64,000 bases of DNA from Fidelibacterota bacterium (GCA_014381925.1 JACNKR010000040.1:1-64000); one strand, 5' to 3'. Positions 18,564 to 30,112 are shown, numbered from the stretch's first letter. Translations and numbers: made by a program. The notes: generated by a model from the letters alone, not told the origin.

Positions 18564-19259
18564 TTATATATTATACTGCCCCATAAAAGCAATCATTCTC
18601 CCTGAAGATTCACCATCTCTTCTATAACTCTCACAATTCATATTTTCAAAAGTACAAATATTAGATGAAATAATTTGCTCATTATGAAATCCATATTTTA
18701 TTAAATCAAATTTTATTTGGCCTTTAATATCAATTAAATACTTAGATGAATTTATCCTTATTTTGCAATTATTGATAAATAGATCACTAACTTTAATTCC
18801 AACTTCATAACAACATTTACCAATTGATGGCCCTAAAAAAATAATTAAATCATTAATTTTACTTCCTAAATTTAAGAATGAATTTACAGCATTAATTACA
18901 ATTTTATTCACTGTCCCTTCCCACCCTGAATGGATTAATCCAATTCTATTATTTTTTTTATCTTCAATAAAAATGGGACAGCAATCAGCCACAGATAGAC
19001 ATAAAATCAACTCTGAATTTTGAGTGATTAACCCATCTACATTTTGATATATCCCACAATTTTTTATAATTTTACAATGATTTGAATGTATTTGATTTGG
19101 AATTGCGATTGAAGCAAAATTTACATTCAACTTCTGGGATAAATGTTTTATTTTATCTTTATGCGATAAACTTTTAGGAATAGTGCTATTTTTTGACAGA
19201 ACAGCTGTTATTCCTGAAGAAAAATATTGCGAAAAATTAAAATATTCGTCAGTTTCCAT
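18564..19259 (-). CDS. pgeF: laccase-domain protein YfiH/PgeF
   Basis: The protein has 231 residues. The metal-site signatures of the DUF152/YfiH family are intact: H in QIHSNHCKI, SVADCCPIFI, LIHSGWEGTV and LGPSIGKCCYEVG. Members have been reported as multicopper polyphenol oxidases, as purine nucleoside phosphorylases (adenosine/inosine) and as peptidoglycan-editing factors; the sequence does not decide between these. It lies upstream of uppP, with a 44-base gap to the large AddAB gene before it. Confidence 0.9.
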   Translation of the reverse strand: METDEYFNFSQYFSSGITAVLSKNSTIPKSLSHKDKIKHLSQKLNVNFASIAIPNQIHSNHCKIIKNCGIYQNVDGLITQNSELILCLSVADCCPIFIEDKKNNRIGLIHSGWEGTVNKIVINAVNSFLNLGSKINDLIIFLGPSIGKCCYEVGIKVSDLFINNCKIRINSSKYLIDIKGQIKFDLIKYGFHNEQIISSNICTFENMNCESYRRDGESSGRMIAFMGQYNI

Positions 19260-19303
19260 AATGATAAATTTATTTGATTAATTATTAAATATTTAAACAG
19301 ATA

Positions 19304-22300
19304 TTAAGATAAAAAGAATTTTATTGTTTCTAATCTTGCAACATTTTTTAAATAATAATAGCTATCAATTCTTGAATGCATATATTTTTTTGAAAATGGA
19401 TTAAAAAGCCCTGAAATTATCGGAGACATTGCAGAAATAATCTCATCCTTTATATCGTTTTCATTTTTAATATATATATGATTATTATTATTTTTAATAT
19501 TTATATCTTCATAAGAATTTATATCATCATCAATTATAAAACTATTATAAAATCCAAAATTTCGAGTAGTAATATTTTTTACTTTTCGATATGAGACAGC
19601 TATTCTCGCTTCAGGAAATAATTGTTTAACAACTAAATAATAAATAAATAATTGACGAGACATATCTTTAGATAAATCTCCCCATATTATTTCTCCAGTT
19701 TTAAAATCTTGAATAATAATATTTTTTTCATCTTTTGATTTATCAATTCTATCAATTTTACCTTTAAATTTTATTTCACCAATTTCAGGATGATTTATAA
19801 TTAAAAAAGGGGTTGAGTTAGAATTATCGCTTCCAAATTCTAATTCAGATTTATAATGTAATAATGTAGGATAAAATGATAATTCCTCTTTTAAAATCAA
19901 CTCCCAAATTGTTGGATTACTTAATGAGAGTTCATCAATAATAGGTAATAAATTTTTATCAATTTTCTTTTTTTCTATTTTTATAACTTCATCTAATAAC
20001 GCAGTTCCTTTTACTTTAGCTTTTCGATTTATTTCCCATCCATTTTGATTGCCAAAGATTTCAAAAACGCGATGTATAAAATCACCTTTTGTCAGGCTAC
20101 TTGATACATTATTGTCAATTTCATATAATTTCCAATTTCTTTTTAATAAATAAAGATATGGTGTGAAAAACAGTTCATCAAAAGAAGTTGCAGAAAATTC
20201 GCGGTTCATATTTTTAAAATTATAATTTTGTATTTTACCAAAATATTCTTCGGGGATATTATTATTTACGAATGCATTATGCCTGTTTATTACTTTTAAT
20301 AGTGATTTTGATTCAGTTTTAGGATTAATTAATTTGCCAATTGTATTTATTAAATTAATTTCTGAATCAAATAATATTGAATCGTTCATAATTTTTGGAT
20401 TAATACCGTTCATGAAAATAGTCGGTTCTAATAATTCATTTTTATCATTTATTTTGGGGTAGGATAAATATATATTTTTCACACTTTTGAACCAGGATAT
20501 AAATATTTGGAAATTTGCATCTTCATGTAAATTATCATTTAATGTTATAAAGGGGTTTTGTTTTTTCCGTACAGGAAACACATCTCGTGACATTCCAGGA
20601 ATAAATATAAATCGATTTGCTATATTCTGACTATCCATAATTGATATAATTTCGACCCCAAAATCAGTTGAATTGGGTGAAAATTCAATTTTAGTAATGA
20701 AATGATTTATTTCATTTAATATTTCAACATTAGATAGATTAAAATGATGTTCATCAATTTGAGATTGTATTTCATTTATTAATTTAATAAATGCATCTAA
20801 AGCGATTTTATCAGATTCAATTAATTCTGTTTTGTAGTTTGAATTCTGTAATTGATTTAATATAATTGAAATAGAATTTTTTTGAGAACTGGATTTTACA
20901 TGACTTAAAAAATCAATTAATAATTCAATGGAATCAATATTTTCAAAGTTTTTCAACGATGATTTCATTTCATCTAATTGACTTAATTTAAATTTAAGTA
21001 AACCCTTTTTTCGTAATAACAAATCCAATTCATAAATAACTTCAGAAGAAATAGATGAATCGCTATAAATAATTTGAAATAAAGAACTTTCAAACCAACT
21101 TTTGATATCTATCCAATTAAACATATTACTATTAAAAAGTGTACAATATGATAATAATGAAATAATAATTGGTTTTTCACTTATTGGTTCAGTTTTTCTT
21201 ATTGAAAGAGGAATTCCTTGGCTTCTAAATAATCCTACAAGAATTGGTAAATATTCCTCCATTGATGGTAAAATAATTGAAATTTGATTATATAATGCAC
21301 CTTTTTTATTTAGGTCAATTATTTTTTTACCAATAAAGTGTATTTCATCTCGGATTGTATTAAACTGCATCCATTTATTTTTTGATTTTTTAAACTGATT
21401 TAATAAAAATTCTTGATTTTTTTCAACGGGTACTTCATTAAAAATAGGAAATTCGATTATTTTTTCATTATTCTTCAACTGATTAACTATATTTTTATCT
21501 TCTAAAGTAACAACAGCAGGGGTTTCAAATAAATAATCAGTATTTTTATCTAGTCCAAAATCTAAATTTTCACTTATCACCTCACCTATTGAAAACCCAT
21601 ATTTTTTTAATTTATGAATATATAAATTATATTTTTTTCGTAAATCATTAACAATATAACAACTCGTTTTAAAGTAAGATTCATATGCTTCATAAATCAT
21701 ATCTACAATACCTGGACGGTTTTTTAAATTAAATTCACCCAATTTATTATTAAAAATATTTATTATAATTTGTCTTTTTACTAATGGTGGGGGCAATTTT
21801 ATATTATTTGTAATAAATTGGTTTTTAAAATCAACATATGTTATAATATTTATATTAGGGTTTAGTTTTTTATCTATCAATAAATAAAACCAAAAATCCC
21901 TTTTTCTTTTTGAATTTGAAAGAATAATCGTCGTTTTATTTGACTTTTTAATTAAAGGAGTTTGTATATCTCGCATGCCAATTATTGATGGATTAAATTT
22001 AAAACTATTATTATCAAATTGTTCTAAATGAGAAAACAATGATTTATTATTTGAAATAGTAATTAATTTATTATCTTCTAAATATAATATTTGTCCAATT
22101 GCTTCAATACCAAAAACATGGTTAACTAATTGTAGATAAGCTTGGATTTGTTTAGTATAAGCTTCATTATTTTTGCTGCTATCACCAGATTTATAATCAA
22201 GTACATACCATTGATTATTTCTTTTGTAAAGCACATCAATTATTCCTGTTAATAAAATAATTATTTTTTCATCAGAGGAAGAAATTATAGATTGTAACCA

Positions 22301-25300
22301 CAATTCTGGAAAACATTCATTTTCAGGTAAGGATTGAATAAATAAAATATGTTTATTCTGTTGTAATTTTTTAATTAATAATTTTAAATCTAAATCATTA
22401 ATTTTTCGTTGAAAATCTACGCCTTTTTTTTGAATCCATTCATTAATCTTTTTTATATCATTTAATTCCAACCACCCCATTTCTAATATTTTATGAATTA
22501 ATATTCCTTTTTCAGGCGTGTTTTGATTATCAGTTTGAGTTGTATTTGTATGATTTGATTTTAAATTAAATAATTGAGTTACACTTTTTTGAAAAAACGT
22601 AGGTAAATATCTTTCATTTTGAATAGGTAAAATATCAATAGATTCAATTCTTTTTTTATCTAAATTATTTTCTATTCGTTTATAGCTATTTATTTTTATT
22701 TGGGGACCATATTCAATATTTTTATTAAATTCACCTTTATTTATCATCGAATCTATTGGATAAATTGCTCTTAACCAATCGAGCCAAGACTTAGAATTTT
22801 CAAATTCTAACCCACTTTCTTTTTCAATATCTTTTTTCTTTAAAAAACCAGATAAAATGACACCATATTTTGCTCTTGTTATTCCTACATATAATAGTCG
22901 TTTTTTCTCTTCAAATAATTCTTTATTTAATTGAATTTTCATCTGGTGAGTTAAAGCATATTTTTGGGATTCCCAATTTTCTTTCCGAGGTATAAATGCT
23001 GGTTCCATCACTCTATTACCGCTTTTATCAAATAAAAAATCAATAAACATTCTAGATTTATTACTTAAATTAAATGATTTTTGAATTTCAGGAATAATTA
23101 CAAATGGAAATGCCAATCCTTTTGATTTATGAATCGACATTATCACTGCTTTCGTATTTTTAGAAATTGGGAAATTTTCTTCAGAAACTTCTTTCGATAT
23201 ATACCCTTTTAATGTTTCTCTTATTTTTTCAAGGCTATCACCAGCTAATGACCAATTATGGATAATCGATATCATTTTATTTATATTTGCTAATCGCTGT
23301 TCTCCATTATGTTCAGATAAATATCCTAAATTACATTTTGGGTTATTAAAAATATTATTTAATAATCGATCTATTGGAATTGTCTTTGAGTTAATAATCC
23401 ACTCATTAATTTCCATAATGATATTATGATAATTAATTTCCAAATATTGATAAATAGAGATATTTTTTCTATCAATAATCATTTCATGAATTTCAGAATC
23501 TGTAAAAGAGAATATTGGTGATTTCAATATTCCACACATTGCCAAATTATCTTCGGGATTTAATAATAGTGAGATTAACATTTCAACATCCATAATCTCT
23601 TGACTTTGGTAAAACGAAGCACCAGCAACTATTTCAACTTTTATTCCCAGTCGAGAAAAAGCTTCTGTATAAGAATTTATTACAGGCTTTACCGCATTTA
23701 ATAAAATAGCAACTAAATTGTTATCTATATATTTACCATTATTTATATCAAGTATTTCTTTAACTTGGCTTGCAATATGTAATGGATATGCTATAATATC
23801 TTTTTTAAAATCATCTTCGTTTTCATCTAATAACATTAAATCTAAATTGAATGAAGTAAATGGATTATTAATTGTTGATGGCATAACTTTATTTGGGCTA
23901 CTTACATGTGATATTGTTTTTTGGTGGGTTGCCATGTAAGGTAGTTTTTTATCGTCATCATTAATAAAAATCTTTTTAAATAAAGGATTTATACAATTAG
24001 ATATTAATTCATTAGTTGATCTAAAATTCCAATCTAAACAATCAGGATTAAATTTGGGGAGTACATTTTTTATATCAGAAATTGCCTTACTAAAGGTTGT
24101 TACATCGGCTTGATTAAATCTATAAATTGATTGTTTTTCATCACCAACAATAAACAACCCTTTCTTCCTTAATATTCCATCAACCTCTGAAATAGATTTA
24201 ATTAACTCCCAATGAGAATGAGTGGTATCTTGAAATTCATCCACCATGATATGATGATAATTTTCTGATAATTTCTTTTTTAAATCTGAATTTATTCGAA
24301 GAATTTTCAAGGATTTATTTAATAAATCTGGGAAAGTTACAACTCGTAGTTTTGATTTATTTTGATCTACAATCTTAAACCAATCATTAATTAATTTCAA
24401 CATTAATTTAATAAGTTTAGCATGTTTTAAATCTTCATCAGTAAAGATTGACAATACGGCATCTGTATCTAGTTTTGATAAATTTATTTTAAGAATCGAT
24501 GCTAAATCATCAAATTCTACTTTATCTAATCCAGCTTTTTTCCATTGAGCTTTATTCCCTGTTTTCCCAAGACTTGCTCTCGGCGTTCCTGCTTTTGTAA
24601 TTAATAATGGAAAAATATTTATCTTAAAGTAAACTAATTTATCATCAGGATTTACTTTATTATATGTTGATGTACAACTATAAATTTCTTTCCATTTTTC
24701 TTTTATGTCTTCTGTCAAATTTGAATGGATAATTATATTAGCACAATCGAAGATTGAATTAATAAGTTGAGATAAATCTAAATTGGGTTGATAATCATTT
24801 ATCCAATTATTTAATATTTCATTTTCAGATCTACTATAGCGTTTAATTAATTGAGGAATTTCTAATTGATTATTTAATGAATCAATGAATAATTCTTTAA
24901 TATTATTTGCACCAAAATTTTTAATTAATAATTTAAAGTCTGTGTCTGATAAATTAAGTGTAAACTTAGAATAGCAATTTTCATAAAACTGGGAGGCTTC
25001 GAATTCATCCATCATTTTAATATTGGGATCAATTCCTGATAAAATAGGATTATCTTTTAAAATTGACATGCAAAATGAATCTAAAGTCATAATTTTGGAA
25101 TTTAATAATTGTTTTTGTAACCAAATACTATATGAATAATTAAAATTATTTAATTGAACAGGGAAATCTTTATTTTCACCATTTATAATATTAGATAATA
25201 TTTCAATAATTCGCTGATTTAATTCAGCAGTCGCTTTTTTAGTAAATGTTATTACCAAAATATTTGAAGGACCAAGCCAATTTTCTTCTAATTCATTTAT

Positions 25301-25423
25301 GGATTTCTTTGCAAAATCATCAAGAATAGCCATATATCGCCAAGCAAGCGTATATGTTTTTCCAGCACCAGCACATGCTCGTATTGCAACATTTTCGTTT
25401 AAATTATAGGGATTAAGGGACAT
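19304..25423 (-). CDS. single-chain AddA-AddB helicase-nuclease fusion
   Basis: The protein has 2039 residues. The AddA-like half (about 1-1120) is a UvrD/RecB helicase: Walker A GAGKT at 19-23, TFTKKATAEL at 59-68, DEFQDT at 395-400, GDEKQSIYRF at 427-436, NFRS at 466-469, SIHKSKG at 763-769 and LLYVGITRA at 843-851. A RecB-family nuclease follows with H977, D1063, D1076 and K1078 (LDYKSG). From about 1160 an AddB-like half begins: no Walker A, but the RDEIHFIGKKI, FIFIPGMSRDVFP and C-terminal nuclease segments with H1784, D1891, D1906 and K1908 (QDFKTG). Both nuclease sites look intact. The AddB iron-sulfur cysteines are absent. There is no stop and no ribosome-binding site at the junction. 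The likely role is processing of double-strand breaks for RecA loading; no other recB, recC or recD gene is in the window. Confidence 0.9.
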   Translation of the reverse strand: MSLNPYNLNENVAIRACAGAGKTYTLAWRYMAILDDFAKKSINELEENWLGPSNILVITFTKKATAELNQRIIEILSNIINGENKDFPVQLNNFNYSYSIWLQKQLLNSKIMTLDSFCMSILKDNPILSGIDPNIKMMDEFEASQFYENCYSKFTLNLSDTDFKLLIKNFGANNIKELFIDSLNNQLEIPQLIKRYSRSENEILNNWINDYQPNLDLSQLINSIFDCANIIIHSNLTEDIKEKWKEIYSCTSTYNKVNPDDKLVYFKINIFPLLITKAGTPRASLGKTGNKAQWKKAGLDKVEFDDLASILKINLSKLDTDAVLSIFTDEDLKHAKLIKLMLKLINDWFKIVDQNKSKLRVVTFPDLLNKSLKILRINSDLKKKLSENYHHIMVDEFQDTTHSHWELIKSISEVDGILRKKGLFIVGDEKQSIYRFNQADVTTFSKAISDIKNVLPKFNPDCLDWNFRSTNELISNCINPLFKKIFINDDDKKLPYMATHQKTISHVSSPNKVMPSTINNPFTSFNLDLMLLDENEDDFKKDIIAYPLHIASQVKEILDINNGKYIDNNLVAILLNAVKPVINSYTEAFSRLGIKVEIVAGASFYQSQEIMDVEMLISLLLNPEDNLAMCGILKSPIFSFTDSEIHEMIIDRKNISIYQYLEINYHNIIMEINEWIINSKTIPIDRLLNNIFNNPKCNLGYLSEHNGEQRLANINKMISIIHNWSLAGDSLEKIRETLKGYISKEVSEENFPISKNTKAVIMSIHKSKGLAFPFVIIPEIQKSFNLSNKSRMFIDFLFDKSGNRVMEPAFIPRKENWESQKYALTHQMKIQLNKELFEEKKRLLYVGITRAKYGVILSGFLKKKDIEKESGLEFENSKSWLDWLRAIYPIDSMINKGEFNKNIEYGPQIKINSYKRIENNLDKKRIESIDILPIQNERYLPTFFQKSVTQLFNLKSNHTNTTQTDNQNTPEKGILIHKILEMGWLELNDIKKINEWIQKKGVDFQRKINDLDLKLLIKKLQQNKHILFIQSLPENECFPELWLQSIISSSDEKIIILLTGIIDVLYKRNNQWYVLDYKSGDSSKNNEAYTKQIQAYLQLVNHVFGIEAIGQILYLEDNKLITISNNKSLFSHLEQFDNNSFKFNPSIIGMRDIQTPLIKKSNKTTIILSNSKRKRDFWFYLLIDKKLNPNINIITYVDFKNQFITNNIKLPPPLVKRQIIINIFNNKLGEFNLKNRPGIVDMIYEAYESYFKTSCYIVNDLRKKYNLYIHKLKKYGFSIGEVISENLDFGLDKNTDYLFETPAVVTLEDKNIVNQLKNNEKIIEFPIFNEVPVEKNQEFLLNQFKKSKNKWMQFNTIRDEIHFIGKKIIDLNKKGALYNQISIILPSMEEYLPILVGLFRSQGIPLSIRKTEPISEKPIIISLLSYCTLFNSNMFNWIDIKSWFESSLFQIIYSDSSISSEVIYELDLLLRKKGLLKFKLSQLDEMKSSLKNFENIDSIELLIDFLSHVKSSSQKNSISIILNQLQNSNYKTELIESDKIALDAFIKLINEIQSQIDEHHFNLSNVEILNEINHFITKIEFSPNSTDFGVEIISIMDSQNIANRFIFIPGMSRDVFPVRKKQNPFITLNDNLHEDANFQIFISWFKSVKNIYLSYPKINDKNELLEPTIFMNGINPKIMNDSILFDSEINLINTIGKLINPKTESKSLLKVINRHNAFVNNNIPEEYFGKIQNYNFKNMNREFSATSFDELFFTPYLYLLKRNWKLYEIDNNVSSSLTKGDFIHRVFEIFGNQNGWEINRKAKVKGTALLDEVIKIEKKKIDKNLLPIIDELSLSNPTIWELILKEELSFYPTLLHYKSELEFGSDNSNSTPFLIINHPEIGEIKFKGKIDRIDKSKDEKNIIIQDFKTGEIIWGDLSKDMSRQLFIYYLVVKQLFPEARIAVSYRKVKNITTRNFGFYNSFIIDDDINSYEDINIKNNNNHIYIKNENDIKDEIISAMSPIISGLFNPFSKKYMHSRIDSYYYLKNVARLETIKFFLS

Positions 25424-25434
25424 ATTTTATTTAA

Positions 25435-27669
25435 TTATTCGACAGTTAATAATTGAATAACCTTTTCTAAGTTAGAAGTTGGTAATTTACATGTATAATT
25501 TTCACATACATATACCATTGGGTCATCATTTTGATTTTCAGGAAAATAATTTAGGTAATCCATCTTTTCCTTCAATTTATAAAAATTTTCTTTTGTGACT
25601 AAAATTACAATCATATTTGGTTTATAAATATCATTTACACCATTAAGCATTTCTTTATTTTTTGTTTCATTTTTTCCTTCAAAAATAATAACTTCATTTG
25701 ATTTATTTGAAAAACTTATTGCTTGTAACAACATTGAATATCCTGAAGGATATCTATTTAAATTCTTCGCATTCGATTCAATAACTTGATGTGATAATTC
25801 TTCATAATTTGAATTAGAAAGTATTCGTCCTAATCGTATAAAATTATATGCAGATACTGAATTTCCAGCTGGTATTGCTCCATCATAATATTCTTTAGGT
25901 CGTGATAATAATACTTCTCCATTATCTGCGGAAAAATAAAACCCATTTCCAATATCATCCCAAAAATGACTAATTTGATAATCAGAAAGTATTATCGCTT
26001 CATCTAAATATTTTAAATCAAAATTGGATTGATAAAGCTCAATTAATCCCCAAACTATAAATGCATAATCGTCTAATACAGCAGACAATCCAGACTCACC
26101 TTTTCGAAATCGTTTTTTTAAGCTTCCATCTTCATTTTTCATTTCACTTAATATAAAATCCATTGCCCGTTCGGCATAATCAATATATGATTTTTCATTT
26201 AATGCTCGTCCTGCATAAGCAAGGGCAGAAATCATCAATCCATTCCAATCTGTTAAAATTTTATCATCTTTTTGAGGGTGAACACGATATTCACGAATCG
26301 CAAATAAATGCTCACGCCATAATTCTAAAGAGCTCATTAATTGAGTTTGATCTATATTTAAATTGTTTGAAACTTCTTGGATATCTAATCTCAAATGAGG
26401 AATATTTGTGCGGCCATGTCTTTTACCTTCTACCCAATTTCCACCTGATTTAAAATTAAAAAGCGCATTAAATTGAATTCCTTCTTCACTTCCTAATAAA
26501 GTCTCAATTTCTTCAGTCGTCCAAAGATAAAATAATCCTTCTTCACCTTCACTATCGGCATCTTCTGCAGAATAAAACCCACCATTTTCAGCAGTCATAT
26601 CTCTAATAACATAGGATATAATTTCTTCTACCACATTTCTATATTCAATTTTACCCGTTGCTCGCCACGCTTCGGAATATGCCATAATTAAAATAGCTTG
26701 ATCATAAAGCATTTTTTCAAAATGAGGTGCTAACCATTCTTTATCTGTAGAATAACGATGAAAACCAAATCCAATATGATCATACATTCCCCCTTTTCTC
26801 ATTTCTTTTAATGATTTTTCTACCATTTTTAATGCCATTGGATTTCTGGATTCTTTCCAGTACCTCAATAAATATATATAATCATGTGCTTTTGGAAATT
26901 TTGGTGCCTTCCCAAATCCACCCCATTCAGGATCAAATTTTGAAGAAAATTGGTTGAAAGCACTTTGTAATATATTATTATTTACTACATCTTTATTTTT
27001 TGAAGTTATATAACTATTTTTTAAACGATTTGTTAAATTTTTCGCATCCGATAAAATATCACTTCTATTGGTGTCCCAAACTCCTTTTATTTGTGGGATT
27101 AATTCCATCATTCCTTGCCGTTTGTAGCGACTATGTTTAGGAAAATAGGTACCTGCAAAAAATGGTTCTCTTTGGGGAGTCATTATTACTGTCATCGGCC
27201 AACCACCTCGCCCCGTAACCATTTGAGTAACATCCATATATAACTTATCAATATCTGGTCTTTCTTCGCGATCAACCTTTATATTAACAAATGATTCATT
27301 CATTAAACGGGCAACTTCTTCATCTTCAAATGACTCATGTTCCATTACATGACACCAGTGACATGTTGAATATCCAATTGAAAGAAATATAGGGACATCG
27401 CGTTTTTCGGCTTCTAAAAAGGCTTCTTCACTCCATGGATACCAATAAACAGGGTTTGCTGAATGTTGTAATAGATAGGGTGAACTTTCAAAAATTAAAC
27501 GATTAAAAATTTCACCTCCATCTTTGGGTAATTGAACTATTATTTCTTTGCTTGGCAATATTAGTCGACCATTTCCATCGTATTCTAAACCATTTTTTTT
27601 ATTTCCTTTTTGCGAACTCATCATTATTGTTACCAATACTAATATTGTAAATATTTTATATTTTTTCAT
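25435..27669 (-). CDS. DUF255 thioredoxin-like protein (YyaL/SPATA20 family)
   Basis: The protein has 744 residues. The first 20 residues ([20 protein letters not shown]) form a hydrophobic export signal. Residues about 60-200 are the DUF255 thioredoxin-like domain with [18 protein letters not shown] and the redox motif C103-H-W-C106. The remainder is an alpha/alpha barrel resembling N-acylglucosamine 2-epimerase or cellobiose 2-epimerase folds, with [22 protein letters not shown] and LDDYAF. The family occurs in all domains of life, with no settled biochemical role. The signal peptide suggests a periplasmic location. It sits 11 bases upstream of the AddAB gene. Confidence 0.85.
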   Translation of the reverse strand: MKKYKIFTILVLVTIMMSSQKGNKKNGLEYDGNGRLILPSKEIIVQLPKDGGEIFNRLIFESSPYLLQHSANPVYWYPWSEEAFLEAEKRDVPIFLSIGYSTCHWCHVMEHESFEDEEVARLMNESFVNIKVDREERPDIDKLYMDVTQMVTGRGGWPMTVIMTPQREPFFAGTYFPKHSRYKRQGMMELIPQIKGVWDTNRSDILSDAKNLTNRLKNSYITSKNKDVVNNNILQSAFNQFSSKFDPEWGGFGKAPKFPKAHDYIYLLRYWKESRNPMALKMVEKSLKEMRKGGMYDHIGFGFHRYSTDKEWLAPHFEKMLYDQAILIMAYSEAWRATGKIEYRNVVEEIISYVIRDMTAENGGFYSAEDADSEGEEGLFYLWTTEEIETLLGSEEGIQFNALFNFKSGGNWVEGKRHGRTNIPHLRLDIQEVSNNLNIDQTQLMSSLELWREHLFAIREYRVHPQKDDKILTDWNGLMISALAYAGRALNEKSYIDYAERAMDFILSEMKNEDGSLKKRFRKGESGLSAVLDDYAFIVWGLIELYQSNFDLKYLDEAIILSDYQISHFWDDIGNGFYFSADNGEVLLSRPKEYYDGAIPAGNSVSAYNFIRLGRILSNSNYEELSHQVIESNAKNLNRYPSGYSMLLQAISFSNKSNEVIIFEGKNETKNKEMLNGVNDIYKPNMIVILVTKENFYKLKEKMDYLNYFPENQNDDPMVYVCENYTCKLPTSNLEKVIQLLTVE

Positions 27670-27728
27670 ATCATAAATTAAACAATATTATTTCTTATTT
27701 GGAGTTGAAATTAAATTTTTATAATAAA

Positions 27729-27753
27729 AAAGCCGAATAATAAATTCGGCTTT
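27729..27753 (-). terminator. intrinsic terminator after the M14 carboxypeptidase gene
   Basis: A perfect 10-bp stem (AAAGCCGAAT with ATTCGGCTTT, five-base loop) is followed on the minus strand by TTTATTAT. It lies 26 bases after the stop of the carboxypeptidase gene and before the DUF255 gene. Confidence 0.85.
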
Positions 27754-27778
27754 AAATGTAAATTCATTTGAAAATTCA

Positions 27779-30112
27779 TTAAATCCCAAGTATTAAATTA
27801 ACTATTGAAACTACATCCAAAATATTTATTTCACCACTTTGATTAAAATCTGCAACATATTCTTGAGTTTCTGTTGGAATTGAATAATTTAGTATAAAAT
27901 TTATCACTGAAATAACATCTACAATATTTATAAGTTGATCACCATTTACATCTCCAAGCATAATAGGTGAATCTGAAAATACCGAAATTTCAAAATCATC
28001 GAGTGCTCCTTCTACCAATGATCCTCCACTTCCATTATCACCCGGATGATAGATGTCTTCTGCAATAAATCTGAATTGGACAATTGAAGTTAACTCAAAT
28101 TCAGGTAATGTTAATACAAATTGTTTATTTACCCATTCATGAATTGATTCCGTTGTACTTTCCAATTCACTCCATGAACCACCTCCATCATTTGTAACTT
28201 CAACAATCCATCTATCATTTCCAGGATTATCACTCATATCATTATTAAACCATCTCCAATAGCTAATAAATGCAACTGAATAATCATTCAAATTATAAAC
28301 AGGTGAATATAATGTTGTCCTGCCACCATCTACATCATCATAGCCTGGATTTGAACTTCCAACTCCATTTCCAGTTACAAAACACGAACTTCCAATTAAT
28401 GAATGATCAGAATATGGTTGAATAGTTACCCCATTTAATTCAGTTCCATTCGGAATTCCCAATTCCCAAATACCAGAAACCGCATCATCATTAAATTGGC
28501 CAACAAACCAATTCATATTTTCATCATCTTCAAATTCTTCAGAATCAATTACTTGAGGAACACCAATTAAAATATCAAATGATTGTTTAAATTCTATTCC
28601 CTCGTCATCATGTAAAATCAATGATAAATTTGCAAGCGTACCCTCAATTACATTTTCAGAAATAGTAAAACTAAATAATTGGTCAAGATGTATTTCATCT
28701 CTACTATTTAATGAATTTAAATTAATCTCATTCAGTTCTACTTGTAATTCCCAAGATGTTTCTATATTTAAAATTAAATCACCAGAAGAATTAGTCAATC
28801 CTTTATTTTTTATGGTTACATCTACTGAATATTCTTCACCTGTAATATAGGGTCCAGATGTGATAGTTGATAATGATTCATAGAATGGCCCTGATGCAAT
28901 TGCAATAAATTTATTTGCATATAAATTATCCTCCGCTAATGGTACAATTCTATCCGTTGCAGGCCAAAATCCATCTAAATAAGAGCCGATTTCTGGTGTA
29001 TAAGCTATAATCCCATGTTCACCATACATCCAATCACATGCTTCACCATTAACAGGGTAAAGTAATTCAGGTGCTGTCCCCATTTCATAACCATTATACT
29101 GTGTCATTTCAGTCCCAAATTCTGTAAAAATCTCCATATCTTCTTCAACAGGATATAAATTGTATTCCCAACCATAAGGATAAATTAAAATATTACTATA
29201 ACTATGATAATTTAAAGCAATTTTAAAATCATGTTCTTCAACGAAATTTTTTATCGCATTCGTCTCAGGTTCAGAAAACGGACCGGGACCTCGATAGGTC
29301 TGATCACAGCCATCAGGACTTGAACCTTGGTCATCATACCCCCAATTTAGACCATAATTTCTATTTAAATCTATACCGTCCCAACGGTTATCATCATTAT
29401 TATTGCTACAGGTTTCTAATGAATTTTTTCGCTGTAATCCACCTCCATTTGGTTCAATTAGTTCATTATATACTAATCCATCAGGATTTACAACGGGGAT
29501 GAAATACAATTCTCTATTATTTACTAAATTTCTAATTTCTACATCAGAATCATAATTTTCACATAAATAATTCATAAAGTAAAATAAATTCATATAACTC
29601 ATTGGCTCTCTTGCATGATGTAATCCTGTATAAAGAACTTCAGGTTCATTTTCATCACTATTAGGATTATCGCTCAACCGAACCATCCAAATATCTCGTC
29701 CCTCTAATGATTGACCAATTGATGTTTTTTCTGAAATAATATGTGAACATTCAGAAGTGAGTTGGTCTAAATTTTGTTCTACTTCAGAAAATGTATAATA
29801 TCCACCCATTGATCCATTTTCAAATTCACGAGATGTATCCGTAGTTAACCGTGATGCATAAAAACCCTCTAAATCATCATGCTGAATAGTATAATCAATT
29901 TCAAGTTCTGTTAACTCTTTAATTTCTGTCCACGTAACGACAAGTTCAATTTGATTTTCTCTAAAATTAATTCCATGATCTAAATCAAACCCATGTTGAG
30001 CAAGGATTGTCATTTTATTTTGCGTGATTTCAGGTATAATTACCAATGAATATTTTTCGACTCCAAACATTAAACTCAAAGTATAAAATATTATTATTGC
30101 GTTTCTAAACAT
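27779..30112 (-). CDS. secreted M14 zinc carboxypeptidase with dockerin-like C-terminus
   Basis: The protein has 777 residues. A signal peptide covers about 1-18. After a propeptide-like region, the M14 catalytic domain spans about 115-405: zinc ligands in GLHHAREP (HxxE), a third histidine in ALNYHSYS and catalytic glutamate in YTPEIG. The next part contains two beta-sandwich regions; the second (about 560-715) resembles a MAM or jelly-roll module with WYFNxD-type motifs. The last 60 residues are two dockerin-like repeats, GDVNGDQLINIVDVISVINF and ADFNQSGEINILDVVSIVNL, each with a calcium-loop pattern. It probably digests peptides outside the cell or at its surface. It has its own terminator. 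Confidence 0.9.
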   Translation of the reverse strand: MFRNAIIIFYTLSLMFGVEKYSLVIIPEITQNKMTILAQHGFDLDHGINFRENQIELVVTWTEIKELTELEIDYTIQHDDLEGFYASRLTTDTSREFENGSMGGYYTFSEVEQNLDQLTSECSHIISEKTSIGQSLEGRDIWMVRLSDNPNSDENEPEVLYTGLHHAREPMSYMNLFYFMNYLCENYDSDVEIRNLVNNRELYFIPVVNPDGLVYNELIEPNGGGLQRKNSLETCSNNNDDNRWDGIDLNRNYGLNWGYDDQGSSPDGCDQTYRGPGPFSEPETNAIKNFVEEHDFKIALNYHSYSNILIYPYGWEYNLYPVEEDMEIFTEFGTEMTQYNGYEMGTAPELLYPVNGEACDWMYGEHGIIAYTPEIGSYLDGFWPATDRIVPLAEDNLYANKFIAIASGPFYESLSTITSGPYITGEEYSVDVTIKNKGLTNSSGDLILNIETSWELQVELNEINLNSLNSRDEIHLDQLFSFTISENVIEGTLANLSLILHDDEGIEFKQSFDILIGVPQVIDSEEFEDDENMNWFVGQFNDDAVSGIWELGIPNGTELNGVTIQPYSDHSLIGSSCFVTGNGVGSSNPGYDDVDGGRTTLYSPVYNLNDYSVAFISYWRWFNNDMSDNPGNDRWIVEVTNDGGGSWSELESTTESIHEWVNKQFVLTLPEFELTSIVQFRFIAEDIYHPGDNGSGGSLVEGALDDFEISVFSDSPIMLGDVNGDQLINIVDVISVINFILNYSIPTETQEYVADFNQSGEINILDVVSIVNLILGI

